DNA of 64,000 nt, from positions 186,001 to 250,000 of the forward strand of contig JAYZUZ010000012.1 in assembly GCA_036156195.1 (NCBI GenBank). The letters are read 5' to 3'. Origin of the DNA: Abyssibacter sp036156195. GTDB taxonomy: Bacteria > Pseudomonadota > Gammaproteobacteria > Nevskiales > OUC007. Positions within the stretch are counted from its first letter, which is position 1. Every line of letters starts with the position of its first letter. The position numbers and the translations under genes were made by a program. Positions 24,698 through 33,013 of the stretch are shown here, one piece after another. A model generated the notes under the pieces. The model was not told where the DNA came from. It saw nothing but the letters and a program-made list of their open reading frames with translations, and searched no databases.

Positions 24698-26905
24698 ATG
24701 ATCGAACATTCCGACGCGGCAACGGCGACGACGCCATTGCATGGACGTATTGCGAATGTCGAACTGGACGAACGACGCCGCCAGTTGCTGTGCAAGGGCA
24801 AACCCGTGGCGATCGAGCCCAAGCCCTTTGATCTACTCTGCCTACTCATCCGTCGACAGGGCGAGGCCGTCTCCAAGGACGAACTCATCGCCAGCTTGTG
24901 GAACGGGCGGATCGTGTCGGATTCAGTGATTGCGCGCGCGGTCACCAAACTGCGCCGAGCATTGGGTGATGAAGCCGCGCCGTTCATCGAAACGTCGCAC
25001 GGTTACGGCTATCGATTTGGCGGCATATTCGAGGCGATCGCCACCGACCTGCACCCTGCCCCGACAGAGTCCGTATCCGGTGCCGAAGCCGCTTTGACCG
25101 CAGCCCCTGCAGACCGCCCGCAGCGTAGAGGTGGACGAACTGCTCTCGGGCTGAGCGCCTGCCTGCTAATGATCACGCTCCTGTTTCTGTGGCTGCGCGG
25201 GTTTCAGCAAGCCGCACCACAGCACGAAATGACAGCATCGAGCCCCCCTACGATTGCAGTGCTGCCATTCGAGAATTTCAGCGAAGACTCTGAAAACACG
25301 CGTTACCTCGTCGATGCTGTCCACGAGAACGTACTGACCCACTTGTCCAGGGTGCAGAATCTCAAGGTCATTTCACGGACATCAGTGGAGCGCTACCGAA
25401 ACAGCACGGCATCAGTCCCCGAGATCGGCCGTCGGCTCGGCGTCAACCATGTTCTTGAAGGCAGCGTGCAGCGCGTCGGCGATGCGCTGCGGGTCAATGC
25501 GCAGTTGGTCGAGGTGGCGACCGATACACATCTTTGGGTCGATGTGCTCGACGGCGAGTTGGCTGATGTTTTCGAGATCCAGAGTCGCATCGCCCAGCAT
25601 GTGGCCACCGCCATCGGCGCGACACTTCGCCCTGTGGAAATGGAAGCCATCGAGCAGATCCCCACCAAGGATGAGTCTGCCTATCAGGCCTATCTGCAAG
25701 CCCGGGACGAAATGCGAAGAGATGGGACCGGTCGCGCCAGTCTGTTCCGGAGCCAGGCGCTGCTGGACCGCGCGGTCGCCGAAGATCCTGAATTTGCACT
25801 CGCGCAGGCCATGCTGGCACGCGTTCACACGTTCACACATTGGTTTGGCTACGACGCCGACCCCCGCCGCTTGCAGCAAGCCAGCCTGGCCCTGGATGCG
25901 GCATTTGAGGCAGACCCGGATCTGGCTGAGGCTCACCTCGCGCTCGGCTTGTACCGCGCGGCAGGCTTTCGGGACTATATCGGCGCACTCGCCGCTTATC
26001 GGCAGGCTGAGGCGCGCCAGCCAGGCGCTGCGGAGATCAAGCATTTCATCGCCAGTGCACACCGGCGGTTGGGCCAATGGGAGGAGGCCGTCGCAATGAT
26101 GCGTGCCGCTGTTGATTCCGATCCCGAAAACCTGATGCTGCTAGCCGACTACGCTGGGCTCCTGCGTGGGCTGCGTCGCTACGCGCAAGCCGATCCGCTT
26201 TACCAGCAGCTGGCTGCGCTGGACCCGGAGGATCTTTTCAAACGTATCGACTACGCGATGTTCATTGTCGAAGCCCGAGGCGACACCGCTCCGCTCCGCC
26301 GGGTGCTGGCCGAGATCCCGGACGACAAGGCCCCCGCGCAGAGCATGATCTACCTTCGCTACCTGGCAGCAGCCTGGGACTCCGATCTCGACCTTGCAGC
26401 GGAACTCATCAACCAGTATCCGCGCAGCTGGCTACCTGCCACGGGAGGCCTGGGCCGAACGCCCCGCGCACTGGCCCAGGGTTTGATCGCTGGCCTGCGC
26501 AACGACCCCGCTGCGACCGCCTATCTCCACACCGCGCGTGAACAATTGCAGACCGCCCTGCAGGCGCAACCGAATAATCCAGGAATTGAAGCCGACCTGG
26601 CCCTGGTGGCCGCAGGACTGGCAGACCGGGACGCCGCGCTGCGGCGGGGCCAGCGAGCACTGGATCTGATGCCGGTGGACGTGGATCCGGTGGGTTACTC
26701 AGATGTGGCGATCCGTGTGGCCATGGCCTGGCTGCTGGCAGAGGCCGAGGGTCGTTGTCTGGACCTGCTAGAGCAGCTCTTCCGCGAGCCGTTTGGGCCC
26801 AGCGTGCAGTTTCTTCGTCTCCACCCGATTTGGGCTCCACTGCGTGACAGCCCCCGCTTCCAACACCTGATCAGGCGGCATGACCCGATGGCTCAGGCCG
26901 CCTGA
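24698..26905 (+). CDS. CadC-like membrane regulator with TolB-like and TPR domains
   Basis: A 735-aa protein. Residues 20-110 form an OmpR/CadC-type winged helix (KPFDLLCLLIRRQGEAVSKD, ending SHGYGYRFGG). One membrane helix follows at about 149-169 (ALGLSACLLMITLLFLWLRG). Then comes an FlgO/TolB-like segment (TIAVLPFENFSEDSENTRYL to WVDVLDGELADVFEIQ), and from about residue 340 tetratricopeptide repeats. The cytoplasmic DNA-binding domain is thus linked to a periplasmic sensor. Such one-component regulators sense envelope or metabolic cues; the target is unknown. Its 3' end overlaps the convergent radical SAM gene by 13 bases. Confidence 0.85.
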   Translation: MIEHSDAATATTPLHGRIANVELDERRRQLLCKGKPVAIEPKPFDLLCLLIRRQGEAVSKDELIASLWNGRIVSDSVIARAVTKLRRALGDEAAPFIETSHGYGYRFGGIFEAIATDLHPAPTESVSGAEAALTAAPADRPQRRGGRTALGLSACLLMITLLFLWLRGFQQAAPQHEMTASSPPTIAVLPFENFSEDSENTRYLVDAVHENVLTHLSRVQNLKVISRTSVERYRNSTASVPEIGRRLGVNHVLEGSVQRVGDALRVNAQLVEVATDTHLWVDVLDGELADVFEIQSRIAQHVATAIGATLRPVEMEAIEQIPTKDESAYQAYLQARDEMRRDGTGRASLFRSQALLDRAVAEDPEFALAQAMLARVHTFTHWFGYDADPRRLQQASLALDAAFEADPDLAEAHLALGLYRAAGFRDYIGALAAYRQAEARQPGAAEIKHFIASAHRRLGQWEEAVAMMRAAVDSDPENLMLLADYAGLLRGLRRYAQADPLYQQLAALDPEDLFKRIDYAMFIVEARGDTAPLRRVLAEIPDDKAPAQSMIYLRYLAAAWDSDLDLAAELINQYPRSWLPATGGLGRTPRALAQGLIAGLRNDPAATAYLHTAREQLQTALQAQPNNPGIEADLALVAAGLADRDAALRRGQRALDLMPVDVDPVGYSDVAIRVAMAWLLAEAEGRCLDLLEQLFREPFGPSVQFLRLHPIWAPLRDSPRFQHLIRRHDPMAQAA

Positions 26906-27984
26906 CGCATCCACTCGTCCAGCGTGCTCAAGAATGGTTGCGCGATCGCGCAGACGGCTTCGCCGTGATCGTTGGTCATGCGCTCACTGTGCAACGCCTC
27001 GGCGACAGGCAGTCGCGTGCAATACGCCTCCCAGGTGCAGCGCGTACAGACCTGCAGTCGCTGGCGTTGCGCGGCCAACGCCTGGGCGTAGGCGCTGGAC
27101 GCCATCAATTCACCAAACGGCTGAGTAAAGACATTGCCTAACCGCCCGCCGGGGCTGTACGCGTCCGCATGAAGATAGGCGTCTCCCTGCGTATCGACGA
27201 TTAATGACCACGGGAGCTGCAGGGATGATGCGGGCCGGGGCTGATTTCGCCGTTTCAGTCCTGCGGTCTGCAGATACTCATCCAACGGCTCCACCCGAAT
27301 CGCCGGTGCCTCTGTGGCCAAGCGTGCGTGCATGACCGCCCGAAACGCGTCGACAATCTGCTCCGCAGACAACATGAGCGGCGTCATACGTGGGCCGGGT
27401 GCCTCCATCGCGAAGATCGGCAAAATCCGGTAGTTCAAGCCCAGTTCGGCGAAATAGTGGTAGGTCGCCACCGCCTGTTCCACATTGCCGGCATGCAACA
27501 CACTGATACCGCCCATCGTGATCCGTTCCGCTAAGCCGCTGTCCAGCAAACGCCGCAGGTTGCGATCCACGGCAGGTTCGGCACAACGGCCTCGCGCATC
27601 CACCCGCGCCTCTCCATGGACATCGATGGAAACGCCCAAGCCAATGTCCAGTTCCTGGAGACAGGCAAGCATGTCATCGCGTACCCGATACAGATTGGAC
27701 TGAACGGTGTTGCGAACCTGATGCCCCGCTCCATCCAAGGCCCGTCGCTGCAAATCCACAACTGCTCGCAGGTAATCCGGCGGCAGCAACAACGGTTCCC
27801 CGCCGTGCAGTGCCACTTCAAGTCCGACGCGCAGTTGTTGACTGTCGAGCCAGGTGGCCAGCGATTCGAAGAACTGCGCAAGCCCGGACAAGGGCATACG
27901 CGCCGGGTTGGCCAGCTGATCGTATTCGTAGCAATAGCTGCAACGCAGGTTACACAGCTTGCTCAGCTTGAGGACGATATTCAT
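26893..27984 (-). CDS. Radical SAM/SPASM protein, probable peptide-modifying enzyme
   Basis: A 363-aa enzyme. The N-terminal CNLRCSYCY is the CxxxCxxC motif that binds the SAM-cleaving [4Fe-4S] cluster, followed by ALHGGEPLLL (the SAM-contacting GGEP). The C-terminal cluster CTRCTWEAYCTRLP with a later Cys (EAVCAIAQP) is a SPASM-like site for a second iron-sulfur centre. Members mainly modify ribosomal peptides or mature enzyme subunits. I chose ATG 27984 because it overlaps the stop of the upstream small ORF (ATGA); a GTG 13 codons upstream is less likely. The small ORFs before it are the obvious substrate or partner candidates. Confidence 0.85.
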   Translation of the reverse strand: MNIVLKLSKLCNLRCSYCYEYDQLANPARMPLSGLAQFFESLATWLDSQQLRVGLEVALHGGEPLLLPPDYLRAVVDLQRRALDGAGHQVRNTVQSNLYRVRDDMLACLQELDIGLGVSIDVHGEARVDARGRCAEPAVDRNLRRLLDSGLAERITMGGISVLHAGNVEQAVATYHYFAELGLNYRILPIFAMEAPGPRMTPLMLSAEQIVDAFRAVMHARLATEAPAIRVEPLDEYLQTAGLKRRNQPRPASSLQLPWSLIVDTQGDAYLHADAYSPGGRLGNVFTQPFGELMASSAYAQALAAQRQRLQVCTRCTWEAYCTRLPVAEALHSERMTNDHGEAVCAIAQPFLSTLDEWMRQAA

Positions 27985-28289
27985 GGCCTTGCAGCCGGAG
28001 CTACCAGGGACGCACGGATCCACTCACACCCCTCGGACGGAACCGGCTTTCGCGTGAGCATGGGCGCGTTGGGGGCCGCCTGGTGACCCCAAACCAGCGT
28101 ATGACGCGGGTGGATACGGAACGTCTGCAGATGGCCGCAGGCCGGCTCCAAGCGCGGCGCGGATGCACGCACTTCGCCCCTCCGGATGAGGGGGAAGCTG
28201 GCCGGATCCACCTGGATTGCTCCAGCAAACTGGCCAGACTGCCGGGCTCGTCGTTTACGTAGAAAGACCAAACGACGCTCCTCGTACAT
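27981..28289 (-). CDS. Small Arg-rich protein coupled to the radical SAM gene; possible substrate or partner
   Basis: A 102-aa basic protein from ATG 28289 (frame open to GTG 28325, 114 aa). It overlaps the radical SAM start by four bases, so the two are translated together. The N-terminus is very basic (YEERRLVFLRKRRARQ), the C-terminus has GCEWIRASLVAP, and there are two Cys (51 and 88). The Trp-Ile-Arg at 90-92 recurs in the preceding small ORF. No known family. It could be a precursor peptide, a recognition protein or a small enzyme subunit. It lies in the same frame as the upstream ORF, beyond that ORF's TAG stop. Confidence 0.55.
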   Translation of the reverse strand: MYEERRLVFLRKRRARQSGQFAGAIQVDPASFPLIRRGEVRASAPRLEPACGHLQTFRIHPRHTLVWGHQAAPNAPMLTRKPVPSEGCEWIRASLVAPAARP

Positions 28290-28343
28290 TGCCGGGCCTA
28301 TGTTCAGCCAGCCACTGGGCACCACGCATGGGTCAGCGCACCA

Positions 28344-28577
28344 CTAGCGCGGAATGACGCGTATCCAAGGATGCATGGTCACGAGTGACGAACCCTCGCC
28401 CACGGCTTCATGCAGCACCGTGTGGCAGGCCTGCTCAACCAAGCCCTCGAGCTTCTTGATCAGTTCCGGTGAAAGCTGGGGTGAGTCCTCACCCTGCTCC
28501 AGCACCAAAAACCCGGTGCCGTGGTAACCCGCATTGCTCAGCTCATCTTCGTCATACGGCAAATCGGACTTCGACAT
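28344..28577 (-). CDS. Small acidic peptide upstream of the radical SAM gene; candidate precursor
   Basis: A 77-aa peptide from ATG 28577, with AGGGG eight bases upstream (an ATG at 28616 is also in frame). The N-terminal 45 residues are strongly acidic (LPYDEDELSNAGYHG, EQGEDSPQLSPELI), followed by an amphipathic helix (LIKKLEGLVEQACHTVLHEA) and a short tail TMHPWIRVIPR. An acidic leader-like part plus a short aromatic tail, in front of a radical SAM/SPASM gene, is what a modified-peptide precursor would look like. It has no signal peptide and only one Cys, so it is not a thioether ranthipeptide type. The role is inferred from context only. Confidence 0.55.
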   Translation of the reverse strand: MSKSDLPYDEDELSNAGYHGTGFLVLEQGEDSPQLSPELIKKLEGLVEQACHTVLHEAVGEGSSLVTMHPWIRVIPR

Positions 28578-28661
28578 CTCAGTATCCCCTGTTAAGAATC
28601 CATCCCCTGACGGCATGCTCCGCCGATTGCAGCGATGGATGCAAGCATCACGCAGACCCGC

Positions 28662-29594
28662 TCATCCATTTGGAGGAGAGTCTGGTGGATTCACAACAGG
28701 CAATGCACCCAGGACTTGCGACCGAAACCACTGATTGGCCGGGTCGTTTTCCACATTCCGATGCCAGTACAGATAGCCATCCAGCGGGGTCATATCGACG
28801 GGGGCCGGCAGGACCTGGTTGTCCAGTCCGGCATTGGCCACGCGTGCGTAGTTCTCCGGCATGGTCAAAACCAGATTGGTCTGACTGACGACCCGGCAGG
28901 CTGCAAAGTAGTGCTGACAGCGCAGTCTCACCCGACGGGTCTGACCCAATTGCGCCAGACTCATGTCTTCCATCCCACCACCACTGCGGCGCACCGTCGC
29001 CAGCACGTGATCCTGGGCAAGATAGGTCGCCAAAGACAGGTTCGCTCCCACATCCGGGTGCCCCTTGCGAGCGACGACGACAAAGCGGTCAAAAACAATG
29101 CGTTGTCGATGAATGCTGTCTGGCAATGGCAGAAGGACGTCAATCGCGGCATCCAGGGCGCCACTGTCCAGATCACTGGCCAGGCTGCGTCGCGAGGTTT
29201 GCACGGCATCCAGATCAACCAGTGGTGCGTTCTGCGTAATCGAACGCATCAAAGGCGGCAGCAGCACGGATTCCAGTACGTCACGCACACCGAGGCTGAA
29301 GCGGCGCGGCGTGGTCGCGGGATCAAACCGATCGACCTCGTGCAGCATGATTTCGATGCTGCGTAACGAACGTTTAAGCGGCCGGATGAGATTGCGAGCC
29401 ATGGGTGTAGGCACCATTTGCCGTCCTTCGCGAACGAACAACGGATCTCCGAAATGTTCTCGTAGACGGTTCAGCGCATGAGTAACCGCAGGCTGGGTGA
29501 CGTGCAGCCTCCGTGCTGCAGCGGTTATGCCGCCTTCACTGTAGATGGCGTCCAAGACCACCAGCAGGTTCAGATCCAACTGCCTGACATTCAT
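28662..29594 (-). CDS. LysR-family transcriptional regulator
   Basis: A 310-aa regulator with the LysR winged helix at residues 8-65 (LLVVLDAIYSEGGITAAARR, VTQPAVTHALNRLREHFGDP) and a co-inducer domain of the NodD/PcpR-like group. It is divergent from the acyl-CoA operon beginning at 29688, with a 93-base shared region, so that operon is its most likely target. Downstream on the same strand, 84 bases on, is the small-peptide/radical SAM operon; I see no terminator between, so read-through is possible. Confidence 0.88.
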   Translation of the reverse strand: MNVRQLDLNLLVVLDAIYSEGGITAAARRLHVTQPAVTHALNRLREHFGDPLFVREGRQMVPTPMARNLIRPLKRSLRSIEIMLHEVDRFDPATTPRRFSLGVRDVLESVLLPPLMRSITQNAPLVDLDAVQTSRRSLASDLDSGALDAAIDVLLPLPDSIHRQRIVFDRFVVVARKGHPDVGANLSLATYLAQDHVLATVRRSGGGMEDMSLAQLGQTRRVRLRCQHYFAACRVVSQTNLVLTMPENYARVANAGLDNQVLPAPVDMTPLDGYLYWHRNVENDPANQWFRSQVLGALPVVNPPDSPPNG

Positions 29595-29687
29595 TCTGTT
29601 TATGCTTTCTGATAGATAACATTCATTGGATTCATCTTACTGCCCTGCCTATGCTGCTGCCAGCTTCATGACAGGGACAGGTCTCAC

Positions 29688-30380
29688 ATGGCCGAGTTGC
29701 TACTGGTACGCCACGGACAGGCCTCGTTCGGTGCAGCCGATTACGACAAGCTGTCGGATCTTGGGATCGAACAATCCCGTGCCCTGGGGTGCTGGTGGGC
29801 CCAGTGCCAGCAACCGATTGATGGCCTCCTGGCGGGCACGATGCGGCGCCATCGCGAGACTGCGGAAGGTGTGACCGCCGGCCTAACTGCCATGCCGGAG
29901 CTCGAGATCGACGCGGGTTTCGACGAATACGATTTTCAGGATGTGCTGCTGCGCTACCGCCCGGATTTTGCCGAGGGTGGAATCATGCAACGGCTGGTTG
30001 CCGAAAAATCCAACCCCAAGCAGGCCTTTCAGGAACTCTTCAGCCGCGCAACAGCCCGGTGGATGGGCGGCATGAACGACGACGAATATGAGGAGTCCTG
30101 GCCTCAGTTTCGCGACCGAGTAGTGGCCGCGCTCCAGCGCGTGCTGGATGACGACAGTAAGCGACGCACGGCCGTTTTCACTTCCGGCGGGCCGATTGGT
30201 GCGGCGGTGCAATGGGTACTCGGGCTCGATAACGAGCAAATGCAAAGCCTCAACTGGGTCATCGCCAATAGCAGCGTCACCAGCATCATCTACCGCCCTG
30301 GGCAGGTCAGCCTGAGTTATTTCAACAATTTCGCGCACTTGCAGCAGACAAGTGATCGCTCGTTCATCACCTATCGATAG
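29688..30380 (+). CDS. Histidine phosphatase superfamily protein
   Basis: A 230-aa protein of the phosphoglycerate-mutase-like superfamily, starting with the phosphohistidine motif LLVRHGQASFG (His near residue 9). The second catalytic histidine, normally in a HGG motif near the end, is replaced: here the segment reads AVFTSGGPIG. The same change is found in related proteins sitting in acyl-CoA operons of other gammaproteobacteria, so activity and substrate may differ from ordinary phosphatases. First gene of a seven-gene operon (eight bases to the next gene). Confidence 0.8.
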   Translation: MAELLLVRHGQASFGAADYDKLSDLGIEQSRALGCWWAQCQQPIDGLLAGTMRRHRETAEGVTAGLTAMPELEIDAGFDEYDFQDVLLRYRPDFAEGGIMQRLVAEKSNPKQAFQELFSRATARWMGGMNDDEYEESWPQFRDRVVAALQRVLDDDSKRRTAVFTSGGPIGAAVQWVLGLDNEQMQSLNWVIANSSVTSIIYRPGQVSLSYFNNFAHLQQTSDRSFITYR

Positions 30381-30388
30381 GAAGCGAC

Positions 30389-31159
30389 ATGACACCGAAT
30401 GAAATGTTCGATCTCACGGGCCGCGTTGCGGTTGTCACCGGTGCCAGCCGAGGGATCGGCGAGGCGATTGCGCACGCACTTGCGGGCGCAGGTGCACACG
30501 TCATCGTGTCCAGCCGGAAAATCGACGGATGCGAAGCCGTTGCTACGGCCATCCGCGATGCAGGGGGCAGCGCCGAAGCGCTCACCTGCCACATCGGCGA
30601 CATGGACCAGATCGAGTCCTTCTGGCAATCCGTGCGCGACAAGCACGGCAAGGTCCATGTGCTGGTGAACAATGCCGCTGCCAACCCCTACTTCGGCCCG
30701 ACAATCGACACTCCACTGGATGCATTCCAGAAGACGCTGGATGTCAACGTGCGCGGCTACTTCTACATGACGGTGCACGCCTCGCGGATGATGGTTGAGC
30801 AAGGAGGCGGCAGCATCATTAACGTTGCCTCCATCAACGGCAAGAACCCCGGCCTGCTACAAGGCGTGTACTCGATCACCAAGGCGGCGGTCATCAACAT
30901 GACGGAATCCTTCGCCAAGGAACTGGGTACCAGCAAGGTGCGGGTCAACGCGCTGCTGCCAGGTGGCACGGACACCAAGTTTGCTTCGGCGCTGGTCAAG
31001 AACGACAGCATCCGCGAGACGATGCTGCAACACGTGCCGCTCAAGCGGATCGCGGATCCCACCGAAATGGCTGGTGCCGTGCTCTACCTCGCGTCGGATG
31101 CCGCCAGCTACTGTACCGGCACCACCCTGGCCGTCGACGGCGGCTATCTAATCGGATGA
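30389..31159 (+). CDS. Short-chain dehydrogenase/reductase
   Basis: A 256-aa NAD(P)-dependent oxidoreductase of the classical SDR type, with cofactor motif TGASRGIG, NNAAANP, catalytic YSITK and the late LASDAASYCTGTTLAVDGG. The C-terminal signature resembles FabG-like and DHRS4-like enzymes. In this operon it probably oxidises or reduces a hydroxyacyl or alcohol intermediate. Its stop overlaps the next gene by four bases. Confidence 0.85.
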   Translation: MTPNEMFDLTGRVAVVTGASRGIGEAIAHALAGAGAHVIVSSRKIDGCEAVATAIRDAGGSAEALTCHIGDMDQIESFWQSVRDKHGKVHVLVNNAAANPYFGPTIDTPLDAFQKTLDVNVRGYFYMTVHASRMMVEQGGGSIINVASINGKNPGLLQGVYSITKAAVINMTESFAKELGTSKVRVNALLPGGTDTKFASALVKNDSIRETMLQHVPLKRIADPTEMAGAVLYLASDAASYCTGTTLAVDGGYLIG

Positions 31160-32001
31160 GCACCTTGGACACACTCAACGGCCGGGTGGCCGTCATTACC
31201 GGCGCCGGCAGCGGTCTAGGCCGGGAACTCAGCCTGCTTTGTGCCAAAGCCGGCATGCGCCTGGCGCTGGCTGACGTGGATGTCGCCGGTCTGGACACCA
31301 CGGTCTCCCTGCTGCCGGAGGGCACAGAAGTCTTCACCCGGCAGGTTGATGTCTCGAAACCGGAGGCGGTGGAAGCCCTGTGCGACGCCACCTACGCGTC
31401 CTATGGCGCCACCCATCTCGTTTTCAATAATGCCGGCGTCGCGGCCTCAGGCCCGACCTGGACCAGCACACTCGATGACTGGAACTGGGTGCTGGGCGTC
31501 AATCTCATGGGCGTTGTTCACGGCGTGAAAAGCTTTGTTCCACGGATGCTCGCCTCCGGTGAACCCGGTCACATTGTCAACACCGCGTCCCTGGCCGGGC
31601 TGAGCTCCGTGCCCGGGTCCAGTGTGTACTGCGTCAGCAAGCATGGCGTGGTGACGCTGTCGGAGTGCCTGCACCACGAGTTACAGGCCGCCGACGGTCA
31701 CCTGGGGGTATCCGTGCTGTGTCCGGCTTTCTTCAAGACGGGCATCGCAGAATCCGAGCGGAACCGGCCGGCTGACCTGGCCGAAGCCAACCCACTGGGC
31801 GAGGAGTACGCCAAGTTCGTCAAGGCGGCCATCGAAGCGGGTCGGCTGTCGGCGGCGGATATTGCGCGTATCACCCTGGAGGCCGTTCAGGAAGGCCGGT
31901 TCTACATCCTCCCACATGGAGGCGCTGTCCGGCAGGTCGAGACGCGCATGCGCGACATCCTGGAACAACGCGCCCCCACCAACCCGCTCGGTACGGCATA
32001 A
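31156..32001 (+). CDS. Short-chain dehydrogenase/reductase
   Basis: A 281-aa SDR with TGAGSGLG, FNNAG, a catalytic Ser in VNTASLAGL and YCVSK. Residues after about 190 (CPAFFKTGIAESERNRP) and the YILPHGGAVRQVETRM tail place it with the SDR group often found next to acyl-CoA genes. It starts inside the stop of the preceding SDR (ATGA). Substrate unknown. Confidence 0.85.
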   Translation: MSTLDTLNGRVAVITGAGSGLGRELSLLCAKAGMRLALADVDVAGLDTTVSLLPEGTEVFTRQVDVSKPEAVEALCDATYASYGATHLVFNNAGVAASGPTWTSTLDDWNWVLGVNLMGVVHGVKSFVPRMLASGEPGHIVNTASLAGLSSVPGSSVYCVSKHGVVTLSECLHHELQAADGHLGVSVLCPAFFKTGIAESERNRPADLAEANPLGEEYAKFVKAAIEAGRLSAADIARITLEAVQEGRFYILPHGGAVRQVETRMRDILEQRAPTNPLGTA

Positions 32002-32028
32002 GCCGTCTGAACCCTGAGGAGACAACCC

Positions 32029-33012
32029 ATGAAAGCATTACTTTGTAAGCGACACGGTCCGCCCGAGGCGCTGGAGATCGATAACCTGCCCGATCCGACC
32101 CCGGGAGACTGGGACGTTGTCATCGAGGTGCATGGTGCTGCGGTGAATTTCCCCGACACCCTGATCATCCAGAATCTCTACCAGTTCAAGCCGGATCTTC
32201 CTTTTTCTCCTGGTGGTGAATGTGCCGGGATTGTGAAGACCAAGGGTAGCAAGGTGGGCCATCTGAACATCGGTGACCGGGTGCTGGCCTTTACCGGCTG
32301 GGGCGGATTTGCGGAACAGGCGGTTGCCGACTCCCGTGCGGTGGTCCCGATGCCCGAGGGCCTGGATTTCGTGACGGCCTCGGCGTTTGTCATGACCTAC
32401 GCCACCAGCTACCACGCCCTTGCGGACCGGGCAGCCATCCAGTCGGGAGAAACACTACTCGTGCTGGGCGCTTCGGGTGGCGTCGGCATTGCAGCCATCG
32501 AGATCGGCAAGGCACTGGGCGCCCGCGTGATTGCGGCTGCATCCACCGCTGAAAAGCTCAAGGTTTGTCAAGAACACGGCGCCGACGACGTGATCAACTA
32601 CGTCGAAGAAGACCTCAAGACCCGCATCCGCGAGCTCACCGACGGCAAGGGCGCAGATGTGATTTACGACCCGGTCGGTGGCGCGTTCTCTGAGGCCGCC
32701 CTCCGAGCTATCGCCTGGCGGGGACGGTTCCTGGTCATCGGATTCGCCAATGGCGAAATCCCCAAGATTCCGCTGAACCTGGCCCTGCTCAAGGGTTGCA
32801 ACATCAATGGAGTGTTCTGGGGCGACTACGCCAAGCGTGAGCCGATGAACAACATGAAGGATTTGCGGACCCTGTTCGGCTGGCTACAGGCGGGCAAGCT
32901 GCGCCCACATATTGCGGGCACCTACTCGCTGACCGAAGCGCCTAAAGCCATTCGCGCGCTCATGGACCGCCAAGTGTCCGGAAAACTGGTCATCACCCCG
33001 CAGGAGGCCTGA
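32029..33012 (+). CDS. NADPH:quinone oxidoreductase family protein (zinc-free MDR)
   Basis: A 327-aa medium-chain reductase with an N-terminal GroES-like fold, then the nucleotide-binding LVLGASGGVGIAAIEIGKALGA. It lacks the zinc-binding Cys/His set, as in quinone oxidoreductases and enoyl reductases. The GVFWGDYAKREP segment is common in members encoded with acyl-CoA dehydrogenases. It may reduce an enal or enoyl intermediate. GAGGAGA before the ATG is a strong ribosome site. Confidence 0.85.
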   Translation: MKALLCKRHGPPEALEIDNLPDPTPGDWDVVIEVHGAAVNFPDTLIIQNLYQFKPDLPFSPGGECAGIVKTKGSKVGHLNIGDRVLAFTGWGGFAEQAVADSRAVVPMPEGLDFVTASAFVMTYATSYHALADRAAIQSGETLLVLGASGGVGIAAIEIGKALGARVIAAASTAEKLKVCQEHGADDVINYVEEDLKTRIRELTDGKGADVIYDPVGGAFSEAALRAIAWRGRFLVIGFANGEIPKIPLNLALLKGCNINGVFWGDYAKREPMNNMKDLRTLFGWLQAGKLRPHIAGTYSLTEAPKAIRALMDRQVSGKLVITPQEA

Positions 33013-33013
33013 G

